DNA of 16,467 nucleotides from Syntrophaceae bacterium (GTDB taxonomy: Bacteria > Desulfobacterota > Syntrophorhabdia > Syntrophorhabdales > WCHB1-27), in contig PLSJ01000144.1 in assembly GCA_003165115.1 (NCBI GenBank), forward strand, positions 1 to 16,467, given 5' to 3'. This document shows positions 1-7,337 of the stretch, one piece after another. Below the pieces are notes generated by a model that saw nothing but the letters and a program-made list of their open reading frames with translations, searched no databases and was not told the DNA's origin. The position numbers were made by a program, and so were the translations under genes. Every line of letters begins with the position of its first letter. Positions within the stretch are counted from its first letter, which is position 1.

Positions 1-135
1 AAAAAAGTTAGCGGGAACTAGTGTGCGAGAATCCTGTTCTCATCGCTGCCGAATAGTGTTACTCTACCAGTCAGGCATGAGGACGCCACACGACATCGGT
101 CTCTCTTCGAACGCGCTTCCTGGCGGCTACCCCGC

Positions 136-2403
136 GTGTTCGTAGCCGCGGTCCTCGCCTTTTGCTGCGGGATAGCGCTCCAGGCTTTCTGGCGGCTGCC
201 CGCCGCGCCCCTTGTTTTCGCCACCCTCGGCGCGGTCGTCGCCATACCTTTCTTGTTCAGATGGGGAAAGTCATGCGCCCTCCTTACCCTCGCCGCCTTC
301 CTGCTCTGCGGCGCGGCGAGGCTCGCCTTCCTGGAGATGGGCCAGGCCGCGCCGGATGACGGGAGGGAGGCCCTCTACGAGGGGATCGTCGTGGAAAGCT
401 CTCCCCGCGTCAAGGTGCTCTCTCTGTCGGGACCCGCCGCATGGAAAGGGATGCGCGTGGCCTTCCCCTCGGCCGCCGACCTCGACGTGTCGCAGACGGT
501 CAGGGTCTTCGGGAAAATAAGACCGCTCGTCCCCGCATTCAGGAACCCCGGCAGCATCTCCTGGAAATGGCTCAGGAAGCTGGAAGGCGTCGGCTACGAA
601 ATAAAGGGAAAGGTCCTTTCCGCGACGCAGGGCAATGACCCCGTCGCATACGTGAGGCGCTATTTCAAGCAGAACATCGAAAGGGCCGGCGCGCCGCGGG
701 CCGATATACTCAAGGCGCTGACCATCGGCGACAGGACGGCGATACCGCAGGGGACGAACGACCTCTTCCTCCACACGGGCACCTCTCACGTACTCGCCGT
801 ATCGGGGTTCAACGTGGGCGTGATCTCGGGCTTTTTTTTCCTTCTCGCGAGGGCCGCCTTCAGGAGGGTGCGCCGCTTCCGCCTCGGCGGGCAGGACAGG
901 CGATACGCGGCCCTCGTCACCATCCCCTTCCCTTTCGTCTTCATGCTCGTCGCGGGGGCGGGCGTCTCCGTCATCAGGGCCACCATCATGATCACGGTCT
1001 TCATGCTCGCCCTGTTCCTCCAGAGGAAGACGCATTTCTACAATACTCTGGCCCTCGCTGCGCTCGCCATCCTGCTCGTCTACCCCCACTCGCTTCTGAC
1101 CCCTTCGTTCCAGCTCACCTTTATGAGCCTCCTCTTCATCGTCATCTGCATGGGTAGGCTCTCCCCCGTGCTCGCGAAAATCAAAAGCAGGATTTTGCGC
1201 TGGTCGTCCTCGACCGTGCTCACCACCGCGGCGGCGACACTCGGCACCGCGCCGATCGTCCTCTATTATTTTTACGGCATAAACCCGCTGTCGCTCCTCC
1301 ACAACCTCATCACCGTGCCCCTCATGGGCGTATGCGCGACCACGCTCGGCCTCGTCGGCATGCTTCACCCCTGGGGCCGCCCCCTGCTCGTCCTCGCGGG
1401 GTACGTCACGCAGGCGAACGTGGCCCTCCTGCACGCCCTCGATGTCGGCTACCTCTACCCCCTGATACGGCCGGGGTTTTCAGAAATCGCCCTCTACTAC
1501 GGCCTCGTCACGGCCCTGCTTTACGTGGACCGCAAACCCGTGGCGGCGCTCCTTTTTTGCGTGGTGATGCCGCTTTGCGCGCTCCAGGTCTGCGCCGATT
1601 ACCGGATAAGGTTCAACACCGGCCTTTGCATCCACTTCATCGACGTGGGCGCGGGCGACGCGGCACTGATAGAAGCGCCGGGGGGATTGAGGATACTGAT
1701 CGACGGGGGCGGCTTTCCGGGCTCGGACTTCGACATGGGCAAACAGGTGATCGCACCGTTCCTCCTTTACCGGAAGGTGCGCACCCTCGACTACGTGATC
1801 AACACGCATCCCCATGCCGACCACATAGGCGGGCTACGCTATATCATGCAGCACTTCAGGGTCTCACACCTGGTCACATCGGGCTTTTTTCCGCAGGAGC
1901 GCGCGTTCCTCGCGCTGGTCGACGCCGCCCGCATCCGGGGCGTGCCGCACCTGATATGGAAACAGGGGGACGGGATAGATTCGGGCAATTTCCGCATGAC
2001 GGCGCTCTACCCGGCGCGCGACTCCCGCTGGGACAACCTGAACGACGCATCCCTCGTCTTCCGGGTCCGGCTTGGGGAGACGACGTTCCTCCTGCCCGCG
2101 GACATCACGACCGGCGTGGAGGAGCACCTTGTCCTCTCGGGCGTCCCCCTCAAATCGGACGTGCTCAAGCTCCCGCATCACGGGAGCGGCTCATCGAACA
2201 GCTTCGCCTTCATTTACGCGGTGAGGCCGCGGCTGGGGGTTTTGAGCGGCGCGGCCGGGGCTATCAAAAACCTGCCGAGCACGGATGCGCTCCAGCGGTA
2301 CGAGGCGCTCTCCATACCCATCCTCAGGACCGATACACAGGGGCTTATCGAAGTCCGGTCGGACGGCAGCGGGATCGGGTGGAAGACTTACGGAGGTCGC
2401 TGA
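136..2403 (+). CDS. comEC: ComEC/Rec2 family DNA internalisation protein
   Basis: This is the inner-membrane channel that passes single-stranded DNA into the cytoplasm during natural transformation. At 755 residues it has full family length. The N-terminus is hydrophobic, followed by a soluble DUF4131-like segment (about 30-170). The Competence domain (about 205-480) carries the GTSHVLAVSGFN block at 215-226 and many membrane helices. The C-terminal metallo-beta-lactamase-like domain (about 495-740) has FIDVGAGDA near 501-509, the metal-binding THPHADHIGG at 557-566, LPADI near 656 and KLPHHGSGS at 678-686. The family usually has Gln in DVGQGDA; here it is Ala. The nuclease-type metal residues are all present. 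The start is a GTG with only a weak GGCGG upstream. The frame is open back to a stop at 19-21 but offers no better initiator, so the start is uncertain. No other competence gene is adjacent. Confidence 0.95.
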   Translation: MFVAAVLAFCCGIALQAFWRLPAAPLVFATLGAVVAIPFLFRWGKSCALLTLAAFLLCGAARLAFLEMGQAAPDDGREALYEGIVVESSPRVKVLSLSGPAAWKGMRVAFPSAADLDVSQTVRVFGKIRPLVPAFRNPGSISWKWLRKLEGVGYEIKGKVLSATQGNDPVAYVRRYFKQNIERAGAPRADILKALTIGDRTAIPQGTNDLFLHTGTSHVLAVSGFNVGVISGFFFLLARAAFRRVRRFRLGGQDRRYAALVTIPFPFVFMLVAGAGVSVIRATIMITVFMLALFLQRKTHFYNTLALAALAILLVYPHSLLTPSFQLTFMSLLFIVICMGRLSPVLAKIKSRILRWSSSTVLTTAAATLGTAPIVLYYFYGINPLSLLHNLITVPLMGVCATTLGLVGMLHPWGRPLLVLAGYVTQANVALLHALDVGYLYPLIRPGFSEIALYYGLVTALLYVDRKPVAALLFCVVMPLCALQVCADYRIRFNTGLCIHFIDVGAGDAALIEAPGGLRILIDGGGFPGSDFDMGKQVIAPFLLYRKVRTLDYVINTHPHADHIGGLRYIMQHFRVSHLVTSGFFPQERAFLALVDAARIRGVPHLIWKQGDGIDSGNFRMTALYPARDSRWDNLNDASLVFRVRLGETTFLLPADITTGVEEHLVLSGVPLKSDVLKLPHHGSGSSNSFAFIYAVRPRLGVLSGAAGAIKNLPSTDALQRYEALSIPILRTDTQGLIEVRSDGSGIGWKTYGGR

Positions 2404-2454
2404 AAACGAACGCACCCGTCCCTTTTTTGAAGGCGCGCGCCCCGGTGTGCTAGT

Positions 2455-2649
2455 TTAGGCGGCCCTCTTCATGTTCGCCCGCACCATCTCTTTCATCTGG
2501 TCTTCCGTCATGGGCGCCATATCCGGATGGGCCTCTTTCGCGTGCTCTTTACCTTTTTCCAGGATCTTCCTGATCGCCTCGTCGTCGTTTTGCGCGTCGA
2601 CGTTGATCGTGTACTTACACGGTGGTGGACAATTGAGCGTGTACTTCAT
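2455..2649 (-). CDS. small DUF1059-like protein
   Basis: This is a 64-residue soluble protein beginning MKYTLNCPPPCKYTINVDAQ. It has two cysteines (CPPPC) near the N-terminus, an acidic segment and a lysine-rich helical C-terminal half ending ANMKRAA. The layout (a Cys-containing short beta hairpin, a D/E-rich turn, then a His-containing HAKEAHPDM helix) resembles the DUF1059 family of small proteins of unknown function. I assign this by recognising the pattern. An ideal AGGAGG Shine-Dalgarno lies 8 bases before the ATG, which supports a real gene. It sits 136 bases downstream of the ferredoxin-fold gene on the same strand and may share its transcript. The 3' end is convergent with comEC, with about 50 bases between the stops and no obvious terminator. 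Function is unknown. Confidence 0.75.
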   Translation of the reverse strand: MKYTLNCPPPCKYTINVDAQNDDEAIRKILEKGKEHAKEAHPDMAPMTEDQMKEMVRANMKRAA

Positions 2650-2785
2650 CTCATCGCCTCCTTTGACTGAAAACTCGCATATCCTTATCCCGGGCGCGCA
2701 CCTTCATCTGTTCAACATAAGCACTCCGGGGCCGGCGCGAAAGGGGGCGGGACGGGCGACTTCGCTTGCGTCGGAAAGAGCCGCC

Positions 2786-3109
2786 CTATCCTTTTTTCAT
2801 CTGCTGGAGGATTTTGCGGTCCTGAAAGGCCCGCCCCTCGAAACTCTGGAGCGGCGTTACCTGCCATTCGAGCATCCCCCAAAAAGGCAGGCCCCGCATG
2901 ATCTGATCGAGCTCTTCGTTGGAGGCGGCATCGATGATGAACGCCACGGCCCGCTCGGAAACAGGGACCCCGCCGGCAAGGATCTTATTGTCCGACCGAA
3001 GTTTCATCAGGGCCTCGAAGCCCGGCAGGACGTAATATTCGAGGATCTCGATCAGGTCCTCCGGTCCGGTCGTTTGCGGCCCGCCGCTTCCGATTACCAG
3101 GTAGTTCAT
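2786..3109 (-). CDS. muconolactone isomerase-like ferredoxin-fold protein
   Basis: This 107-residue protein starts MNYLVIGSGG. It resembles the muconolactone delta-isomerase-like family of small dimeric alpha/beta ferredoxin-fold proteins. It has a first beta strand, a helix (LIEILEYYVLPGFEALMKLRSD), a strand with GGVPVSERAVAFIIDA, a second helix (SNEELDQIMRGLP) and the characteristic WGMLEWQVTPLQSFEGRA closing strand and loop. Members outside the catechol pathway have no settled role, and no aromatic-degradation genes are nearby, so isomerase activity should not be assumed. The frame is open to 3253, but the ATG at 3109 has an AAGGAGGGG site 5 bases upstream and follows a good promoter, so the shorter start is chosen. 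The gene is divergent from the iron transporter at 3252. Confidence 0.8.
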   Translation of the reverse strand: MNYLVIGSGGPQTTGPEDLIEILEYYVLPGFEALMKLRSDNKILAGGVPVSERAVAFIIDAASNEELDQIMRGLPFWGMLEWQVTPLQSFEGRAFQDRKILQQMKKG

Positions 3110-3131
3110 GCATTCCCCTCCTTTTCCTTGA

Positions 3132-3151
3132 AAGGCCCTCATCCGGGCCTT
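3132..3151 (-). promoter_or_regulatory. 5'-leader stem-loop of the ferredoxin-fold gene
   Basis: A perfect 7-bp inverted repeat, AAGGCCC and GGGCCTT, encloses a 6-base loop. It lies between the predicted transcription start (about 3157) and the Shine-Dalgarno of the gene starting at 3109. The hairpin would sit at the very 5' end of the mRNA. It is not followed by a T run, so it is not a terminator. It may stabilise the message. Confidence 0.4.
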
Positions 3152-3163
3152 GTCACTGTAAGC

Positions 3164-3192
3164 AATATACGCCGCCGCGGCGGCCATGTAAA
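3164..3192 (-). promoter_or_regulatory. sigma70-type promoter with palindromic spacer
   Basis: Read on the minus strand, a -35 TTTACA (3187-3192) and a -10 TATATT (3164-3169) are separated by exactly 17 bases. Each matches consensus at five of six positions. The spacer holds a perfect 14-bp palindrome, GCCGCCGCGGCGGC (3171-3184), in the position where a repressor would block polymerase. It would drive the gene at 3109 and perhaps the DUF1059-like gene downstream. Confidence 0.6.
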
Positions 3193-3217
3193 GACGAGGG
3201 AGCAAACGGGCTTTCCA

Positions 3218-3246
3218 TTGAAATAAGCCGTCACGCCTGGTAGAAT
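3218..3246 (+). promoter_or_regulatory. sigma70-type promoter, start point at the ATG
   Basis: A -35 TTGAAA (3218-3223) and a -10 TAGAAT (3241-3246) are spaced by 17 bases. Each hexamer matches consensus at five of six positions. The ATG of the iron transporter begins at 3252, about where transcription should start, so the mRNA would be leaderless or nearly so. No Shine-Dalgarno sequence is present upstream of that ATG. Confidence 0.6.
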
Positions 3247-3251
3247 TACTC

Positions 3252-4412
3252 ATGTCCGGAAAAACCTATGAGCCGGCGGGACGGACGGGACAACGACCGG
3301 CCGGCGGGGGGCGCCTTGGCCTGCTCCGCACATTCTGGTCGTCGGAGATCGTCGCCGCCCGCCTGTATGCGTTTCTGGCGGCGCGGTACGGCGACGGCGG
3401 CCGGAAAAATATCATCGCCGAAATAGGGATGATGGAGCGGGGTCATGCCGCCGAGTGGGCGGCCATTGCGAGAGACGTCCACGGCGTCTCTTTCCGGATT
3501 TCCCTCCTCCTCGAGTGCAGGATAGCGCTCTTTAAGCTCCTTGCGCTCGTCCTCCCCCTCACCATATTCATGCATTACCTGGAGCACGGAGAAAGGAAGG
3601 CGATCCTCGACTACGCTGCCCTGCTCGACGCCTACAAGGACGACGAGAAAACGGCCGGGACCGTGATCGGCATCATCGTGCAGGAGATAGGCCATGAATG
3701 GCACATGATGGAGCAGGTCGCTGACAAGAGGGCGTACATTGCGAAGGTCAAGGAAGCGATCCCCGGCATGACCGCCGGCATCATCGAAACGCTGGGGCTG
3801 GTCATCGGCTTGCTCGCGGCCCATGCAAAGACCCTCATGATAGGGCTGACCGGGCTGATCGCGATGGTCGGCGGCATGATAGCGGAAATGTCGGTCTCCT
3901 ACCTCTCCTCGAAGGGAGAACGCGACCTGAACGACGGAAAAACCAGGGAAGTGGACGTAAAAAGAGAAATCCACCCCTGGGTGCTGAAGAGAGAGCTCGA
4001 AAAAGACCTCGCGGAGAATGGGGTCGGCCCCGAGACCATAAAGCTCATCATGGACGTCCTGGGGGACGACGCGGCCGTGCTCTCGACCCTGGTCAAGACG
4101 ATCAGGATCACAGCCGAAAGGCTTCAACCGAAAGAATCACTCAAGACCACCGGTCTTTTCTTCGCGGTCGGGGCCCTGCCGATCCTGCTGCCTTTCTTCG
4201 CCGGCGCCATATGGGACGCGCGTCCCCCGGTCCTCGCGGCCCTCGCCCTCGCCCTCGCCGTCGTCAGCGTGTCTGCCGCCGGACTGGTCATGGCCGTGCT
4301 CTCGGGCAAGCGAATATGGACGAATATCGCGCACAACCTCTGCATCATCCTGGGGACGTCCGCCCTGACCTACCTGGTGGGCCTGGCCGCCCGTCTTCTC
4401 ATACCCGCCTGA
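3252..4412 (+). CDS. ferritin-like/VIT1 fusion iron transporter (EVIT/MbfA type)
   Basis: This 386-residue membrane protein probably exports Fe2+/Mn2+ from the cytoplasm. Residues about 27-165 form a ferritin/rubrerythrin-like four-helix domain with candidate di-metal ligands: E32, the E62-x-x-H65 pair (MERGH), E111 near MHYLEH, and the E145-x-x-H148 pair (QEIGH). Residues about 170-386 form a CCC1/VIT1 transporter domain with helix 1 (ETLGLVIGLLAAHA), the TGLIAMVGGMIAEMSVSYLSS segment (about 200-220), a charged cytoplasmic loop (220-290) and three C-terminal helices. In characterised relatives (membrane-bound ferritin A, MbfA) the cytosolic ferritin-like domain feeds iron to the transporter and protects against iron and peroxide stress. 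Here that role is inferred. The gene is preceded by a strong promoter with no leader. Its last 276 bases are overlapped antisense by the PAS-LuxR frame. Confidence 0.88.
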   Translation: MSGKTYEPAGRTGQRPAGGGRLGLLRTFWSSEIVAARLYAFLAARYGDGGRKNIIAEIGMMERGHAAEWAAIARDVHGVSFRISLLLECRIALFKLLALVLPLTIFMHYLEHGERKAILDYAALLDAYKDDEKTAGTVIGIIVQEIGHEWHMMEQVADKRAYIAKVKEAIPGMTAGIIETLGLVIGLLAAHAKTLMIGLTGLIAMVGGMIAEMSVSYLSSKGERDLNDGKTREVDVKREIHPWVLKRELEKDLAENGVGPETIKLIMDVLGDDAAVLSTLVKTIRITAERLQPKESLKTTGLFFAVGALPILLPFFAGAIWDARPPVLAALALALAVVSVSAAGLVMAVLSGKRIWTNIAHNLCIILGTSALTYLVGLAARLLIPA

Positions 4413-5681
4413 AGGCCGTTGTTGTTTGAGCGAGATCAGGTACGACCTGAGATTCACTTTCTTGTTGCTCAAGCCGAGCTTGCTTCTGATATCGTTTCTA
4501 TGGCTGTTCACCGTAGCCGTACCGATGTTGAGGCACGATGCAATCTCCTTACTCGTCTTCCCGTTCTTGATGAGATTCGCTATCTGAATTTCCGTGGGCG
4601 TGAAGTGGGAATAGCCGGACGACATCTTTTGCAGGAACGGCGAAATAACATGATTCAGGTTTTGTTCGATTATGCCTAAAAAGGTCGCCTGATTATCCGT
4701 CAGGCACATGCCTTTTAGCCTTTCCAGGTAGGGGAATACCAGCTCCTCGATATTGGCGAGGACAGAGCTTTCCACCGCTTTCTTGTCGTCTTCTCTCAGT
4801 TTCAGCAGCACCTTCAACGCCGCATTGGCTTCCTCGAGGTTGACCGATTTCCTTTCCAGCTCTTCTTCCCTTTCCTTCAACGCTTCTTCCGTCCTCATGC
4901 GCTCCGTAACGTCCTCGACGGTCCCTTCATGATAGAGAATGGCCCCCTCAGGGTCCCTGACTGCACGGGCGGTGAGTGAGATCCAACGCTTCCGGCCGTC
5001 CTTCCGGTACACCTCGCATTTGAAATTCTTCACCTCGCTCTCTGCGTCCAGAAGCGTCATGAAACGTGCGCGGCAGTCCGGGTCGACATAGACCTTCGCA
5101 AGGTCATCGACGTTCCGTATGAGCTCTTCCGGTGTATCGTATCCATGAATTCGGGCTATGGCGGGGTTGGCGGAAAGAAAGCGGCCATCCGGGGTCGTCT
5201 GGAATATCCCTTCCATTGCGTTTTCGAAGATGGCGCGGTACTTCTCTTCACTCGTCCGAAGGGCGTCCTCCATCCGCTTGCGCTCCGTGAGGTCAGTCAC
5301 CGACCCCAGTATGGCAGGCTTCTCCTTGAACTCGATAAGGGTAACCTCGACATTTGCGAATTTCTCCTGCCCCGATTTTGTGACGACCTTCAGCTCATAC
5401 TTTGCGGGAGCGGTGCTGCCTGTCTGTTGCCGGGCCCTGGCCTTGACTTTCACCACTTCCCGCATCCCGGGAGAGATGAAGTCCCAAAAACTCATCGATG
5501 ACAGGTCTTTCAGCGTGTATCCGGTGGCCTCGGTAAAGACAGGATTTATATAAACGAACCTCTCTCCCTGTACGATGAAGATGCCCGCGATAGAGTGTTC
5601 CGCGAGTACCCTGAAGTTTGCCTCGCTTTCACGCAGGGCAATTTCTGCCGGTTTATCGCCAGTGAAGTCTTCGCAGCTCAT
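4137..5681 (-). CDS. PAS-PAS-LuxR transcriptional regulator with run-on C-terminus
   Basis: This cytoplasmic sensor-regulator has PAS domain 1 (about residues 21-132), PAS domain 2 with its PAC end (about 146-262), a charged coiled coil (about 262-300), a linker, and a LuxR-type helix-turn-helix (about 358-415, containing FTPTEIQIANLIKNGKTSKEIA and GTATVNSHRNDI). It has no receiver or kinase domain, so the PAS domains would sense the signal directly. The ligand is unknown. The normal family end is reached at about SYLISLKQ (residue 420). The frame then continues for about 92 residues, rich in G, R, E, D and Q, antisense to the iron transporter gene, and stops at 4137-4139. That tail looks non-native. 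The ATG at 5681 is chosen because GAGG precedes it at good spacing. Alternatives are ATG 5735 and TTG 5762. Base composition looks less GC-rich than its neighbours. Confidence 0.85.
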   Translation of the reverse strand: MSCEDFTGDKPAEIALRESEANFRVLAEHSIAGIFIVQGERFVYINPVFTEATGYTLKDLSSMSFWDFISPGMREVVKVKARARQQTGSTAPAKYELKVVTKSGQEKFANVEVTLIEFKEKPAILGSVTDLTERKRMEDALRTSEEKYRAIFENAMEGIFQTTPDGRFLSANPAIARIHGYDTPEELIRNVDDLAKVYVDPDCRARFMTLLDAESEVKNFKCEVYRKDGRKRWISLTARAVRDPEGAILYHEGTVEDVTERMRTEEALKEREEELERKSVNLEEANAALKVLLKLREDDKKAVESSVLANIEELVFPYLERLKGMCLTDNQATFLGIIEQNLNHVISPFLQKMSSGYSHFTPTEIQIANLIKNGKTSKEIASCLNIGTATVNSHRNDIRSKLGLSNKKVNLRSYLISLKQQRPSGGYEKTGGQAHQVGQGGRPQDDAEVVRDIRPYSLAREHGHDQSGGRHADDGEGEGEGREDRGTRVPYGAGEERQQDRQGPDREEKTGGLE

Positions 5682-5840
5682 CAACGCCTCGTCTACACAG
5701 AGGATCGGCCGTACGCTCGCCGCCTTTAGTCTCATTAACCATGAGATCCTTGCCAAAGTCAACAGAAAGGGGCCATCCTTTCAGCGGTTGTACCCCCCCA
5801 TTGATCGCCATCGGAAACGTTGCATCGCGAGAAGAATATT

Positions 5841-5869
5841 CAGCCGCGCTCTTAAGAGCGGTCCGGCTG
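5841..5869 (-). terminator. possible terminator hairpin after the FAD oxidase gene
   Basis: Just past the stop codon of the FAD oxidase (5871-5873) lies a 14-bp perfect palindrome, CGCTCTTAAGAGCG (5847-5860). It is flanked by CAGCCG (5841-5846) and CGGCTG (5864-5869), which can extend the stem with a small 3-base bulge. On the minus strand the hairpin is followed by AATATTCTTCT, a weak U-rich tail. It would separate the ilvD/FAD oxidase transcript from the PAS-LuxR gene. The poor T run lowers confidence. Confidence 0.45.
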
Positions 5870-5870
5870 C

Positions 5871-7244
5871 TCAGTCCGGAAAGATTTTTCCGGGATTGAG
5901 GATATTATTGGGGTCGAAAAGCTGCTTGACGCGCTTCATTGCCGTCATCACTTCTCCCGATAGCTCCATGCCAAGATAGGCCGCCTTCGAGAGGCCGATG
6001 CCGTGCTCGCCGGACATGGTGCCGCCGAGCCTGAGCGCCTCTGAAAAGATCTCCTTCACCGCCTCGTGGGCCTTCGCCCGGTCGTCCGGCGTATCCTGGA
6101 TCATCAGGTTCACGTGGAAATTGCCGTCGCCCGCATGGCCGAAACTGAGGATGGGGATGCCGTACCTCTCGCGCATGGCCTCCAGCGAACGGATCAGCGT
6201 CGGTATCTCGGAGCGGGGGACAACGACGTCTTCGGCTATCTTCAAAGGCGCCACCGTGTAGAGGGCCTGGGAGAGCGCCCTTCTCGCCTGCCACAGCTTG
6301 TCGGCCTCCGCGGGGTTTTCGGTCAGATCGCACCTTATCGCGCGGTGCCCGGCCGCGATGGCACGGACCTTTTCCGCCTGCACGAGGGCGGATTCCCTGC
6401 TGCCGTCGACTTCGATCAGAAGAAGGCCGCCCACGTTCTCGGGCAAGCCCATGGGAGAAGCCGTCTCGCTGCAGCGAATGGATGCCTTGTCCATAAATTC
6501 GATGGTAGACGGCACGACTTTCGCGGCTATGATGGCGGAGACCGTTTCCGCGGCCTCCTCTACTTCGTTGAAGAGGGCGAGGATCGTCGCCTTTGCCTCG
6601 GGCAGGGGGATGAGCTTCAGGGTGATTCGCGTGATTACGCCGAGCGTGCCTTCGCTGCCGACAAAGAGCCTCGTCAGGTCGTACCCGACCACGCCTTTCA
6701 TGGTCCTGACGCCCAGGTGCAATATCTCCCCGGTGGGCAGCACCACTTCCAGGCCAAGCACGTAGTCCCGCGTCACGCCGTATTTCAGGGAATTGGGGCC
6801 TCCCGCGCATTCCGCCACATTGCCCCCGATGCTCGAATATTTGTAAGAAGCGGGGTCGGGGGGATAAAAAAGCCCCTTCTTTGCTGCTTCTTCCTGGAAG
6901 GTAAACGTCACGACGCCCGGCTCCACCACGGCGATGAGGTTTGCCGTATCGATTTCCAGTATCCGGTTCATCCGGGTGAAGGACAAAACCACTCCCCCGT
7001 CTACCGGCACCGACCCGCCGGTGAGACCCGTCCCCTGGCCCCTCGGTATCACGGGAAACCGATGGGTGTTGGCGAGCTTCAGTATGGCCGACACCTCCCG
7101 GGCGGACGAGGGGAAAACGATAAGCTCGGGGATAGCCCCTTCGGTCCTTCCGTCATAGGAATAGCATCGACGCTCCTCAACCGAAGTCTTCACGTTGTCG
7201 GGACCGGTAATCGCCTGGATCTCTTTGATAACCGCTGGGTCCAT
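5871..7244 (-). CDS. FAD-binding 2-hydroxyacid oxidoreductase, GlcD/D-lactate dehydrogenase type
   Basis: This 457-residue flavoprotein belongs to the VAO/PCMH family and likely oxidises a 2-hydroxy acid such as glycolate or D-lactate. FAD-binding segments are PRGQGTGLTGGSVP (67-80), PPDPAS (128-133), SIGGNVAECAGGP (138-150) and GSEGTLGVIT (about 197-206). The C-terminal substrate cap has GHAGDGNFHVN and the near-terminal SGEHGIG block, both typical of GlcD. It ends NPGKIFPD, so it is complete. The frame opens at a GTG at 7265, but the ATG at 7244 has GGGAG at good spacing and gives the usual N-terminus. It lies 93 bases downstream of ilvD on the same strand. The usual partners (GlcE, or an Fe-S GlcF/LldE-type subunit) are not adjacent, so the electron acceptor and exact substrate cannot be read from context. 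Confidence 0.9.
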   Translation of the reverse strand: MDPAVIKEIQAITGPDNVKTSVEERRCYSYDGRTEGAIPELIVFPSSAREVSAILKLANTHRFPVIPRGQGTGLTGGSVPVDGGVVLSFTRMNRILEIDTANLIAVVEPGVVTFTFQEEAAKKGLFYPPDPASYKYSSIGGNVAECAGGPNSLKYGVTRDYVLGLEVVLPTGEILHLGVRTMKGVVGYDLTRLFVGSEGTLGVITRITLKLIPLPEAKATILALFNEVEEAAETVSAIIAAKVVPSTIEFMDKASIRCSETASPMGLPENVGGLLLIEVDGSRESALVQAEKVRAIAAGHRAIRCDLTENPAEADKLWQARRALSQALYTVAPLKIAEDVVVPRSEIPTLIRSLEAMRERYGIPILSFGHAGDGNFHVNLMIQDTPDDRAKAHEAVKEIFSEALRLGGTMSGEHGIGLSKAAYLGMELSGEVMTAMKRVKQLFDPNNILNPGKIFPD

Positions 7245-7337
7245 CAGTTTCTCCCTTTCACCCAAAACGTTGTACCGCCGCTTCGCTGCCTTTCGCGTTT
7301 CCCCGACGTCGCACCCGCAAAAAGGTGCCCCGACTTC

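Noticed and set aside
77..145. 22-codon ATG frame overlapping the comEC start, with a weak promoter-like TTCTCA/TACTCT pair ahead of it
   Set aside because: There is no ribosome site, the -10 matches consensus at only three of six positions, and the peptide has no recognisable features. Overlap by chance is likely.
271..1434. Long minus-strand frame opposite comEC
   Set aside because: Its product is rich in R, E, D, G and H with no domain pattern, as expected for an antisense shadow of a GC-rich gene. comEC is clearly the real gene.
2650..2785. Separate promoter for the DUF1059-like gene (TTGAAC with GATAAG)
   Set aside because: The best pair has about 20-base spacing and a poor -10, so cotranscription with the upstream gene is at least as likely.
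2471..3226. 251-codon plus-strand frame across the two small genes
   Set aside because: Both minus-strand genes have strong ribosome sites and family-like products. This frame has neither.
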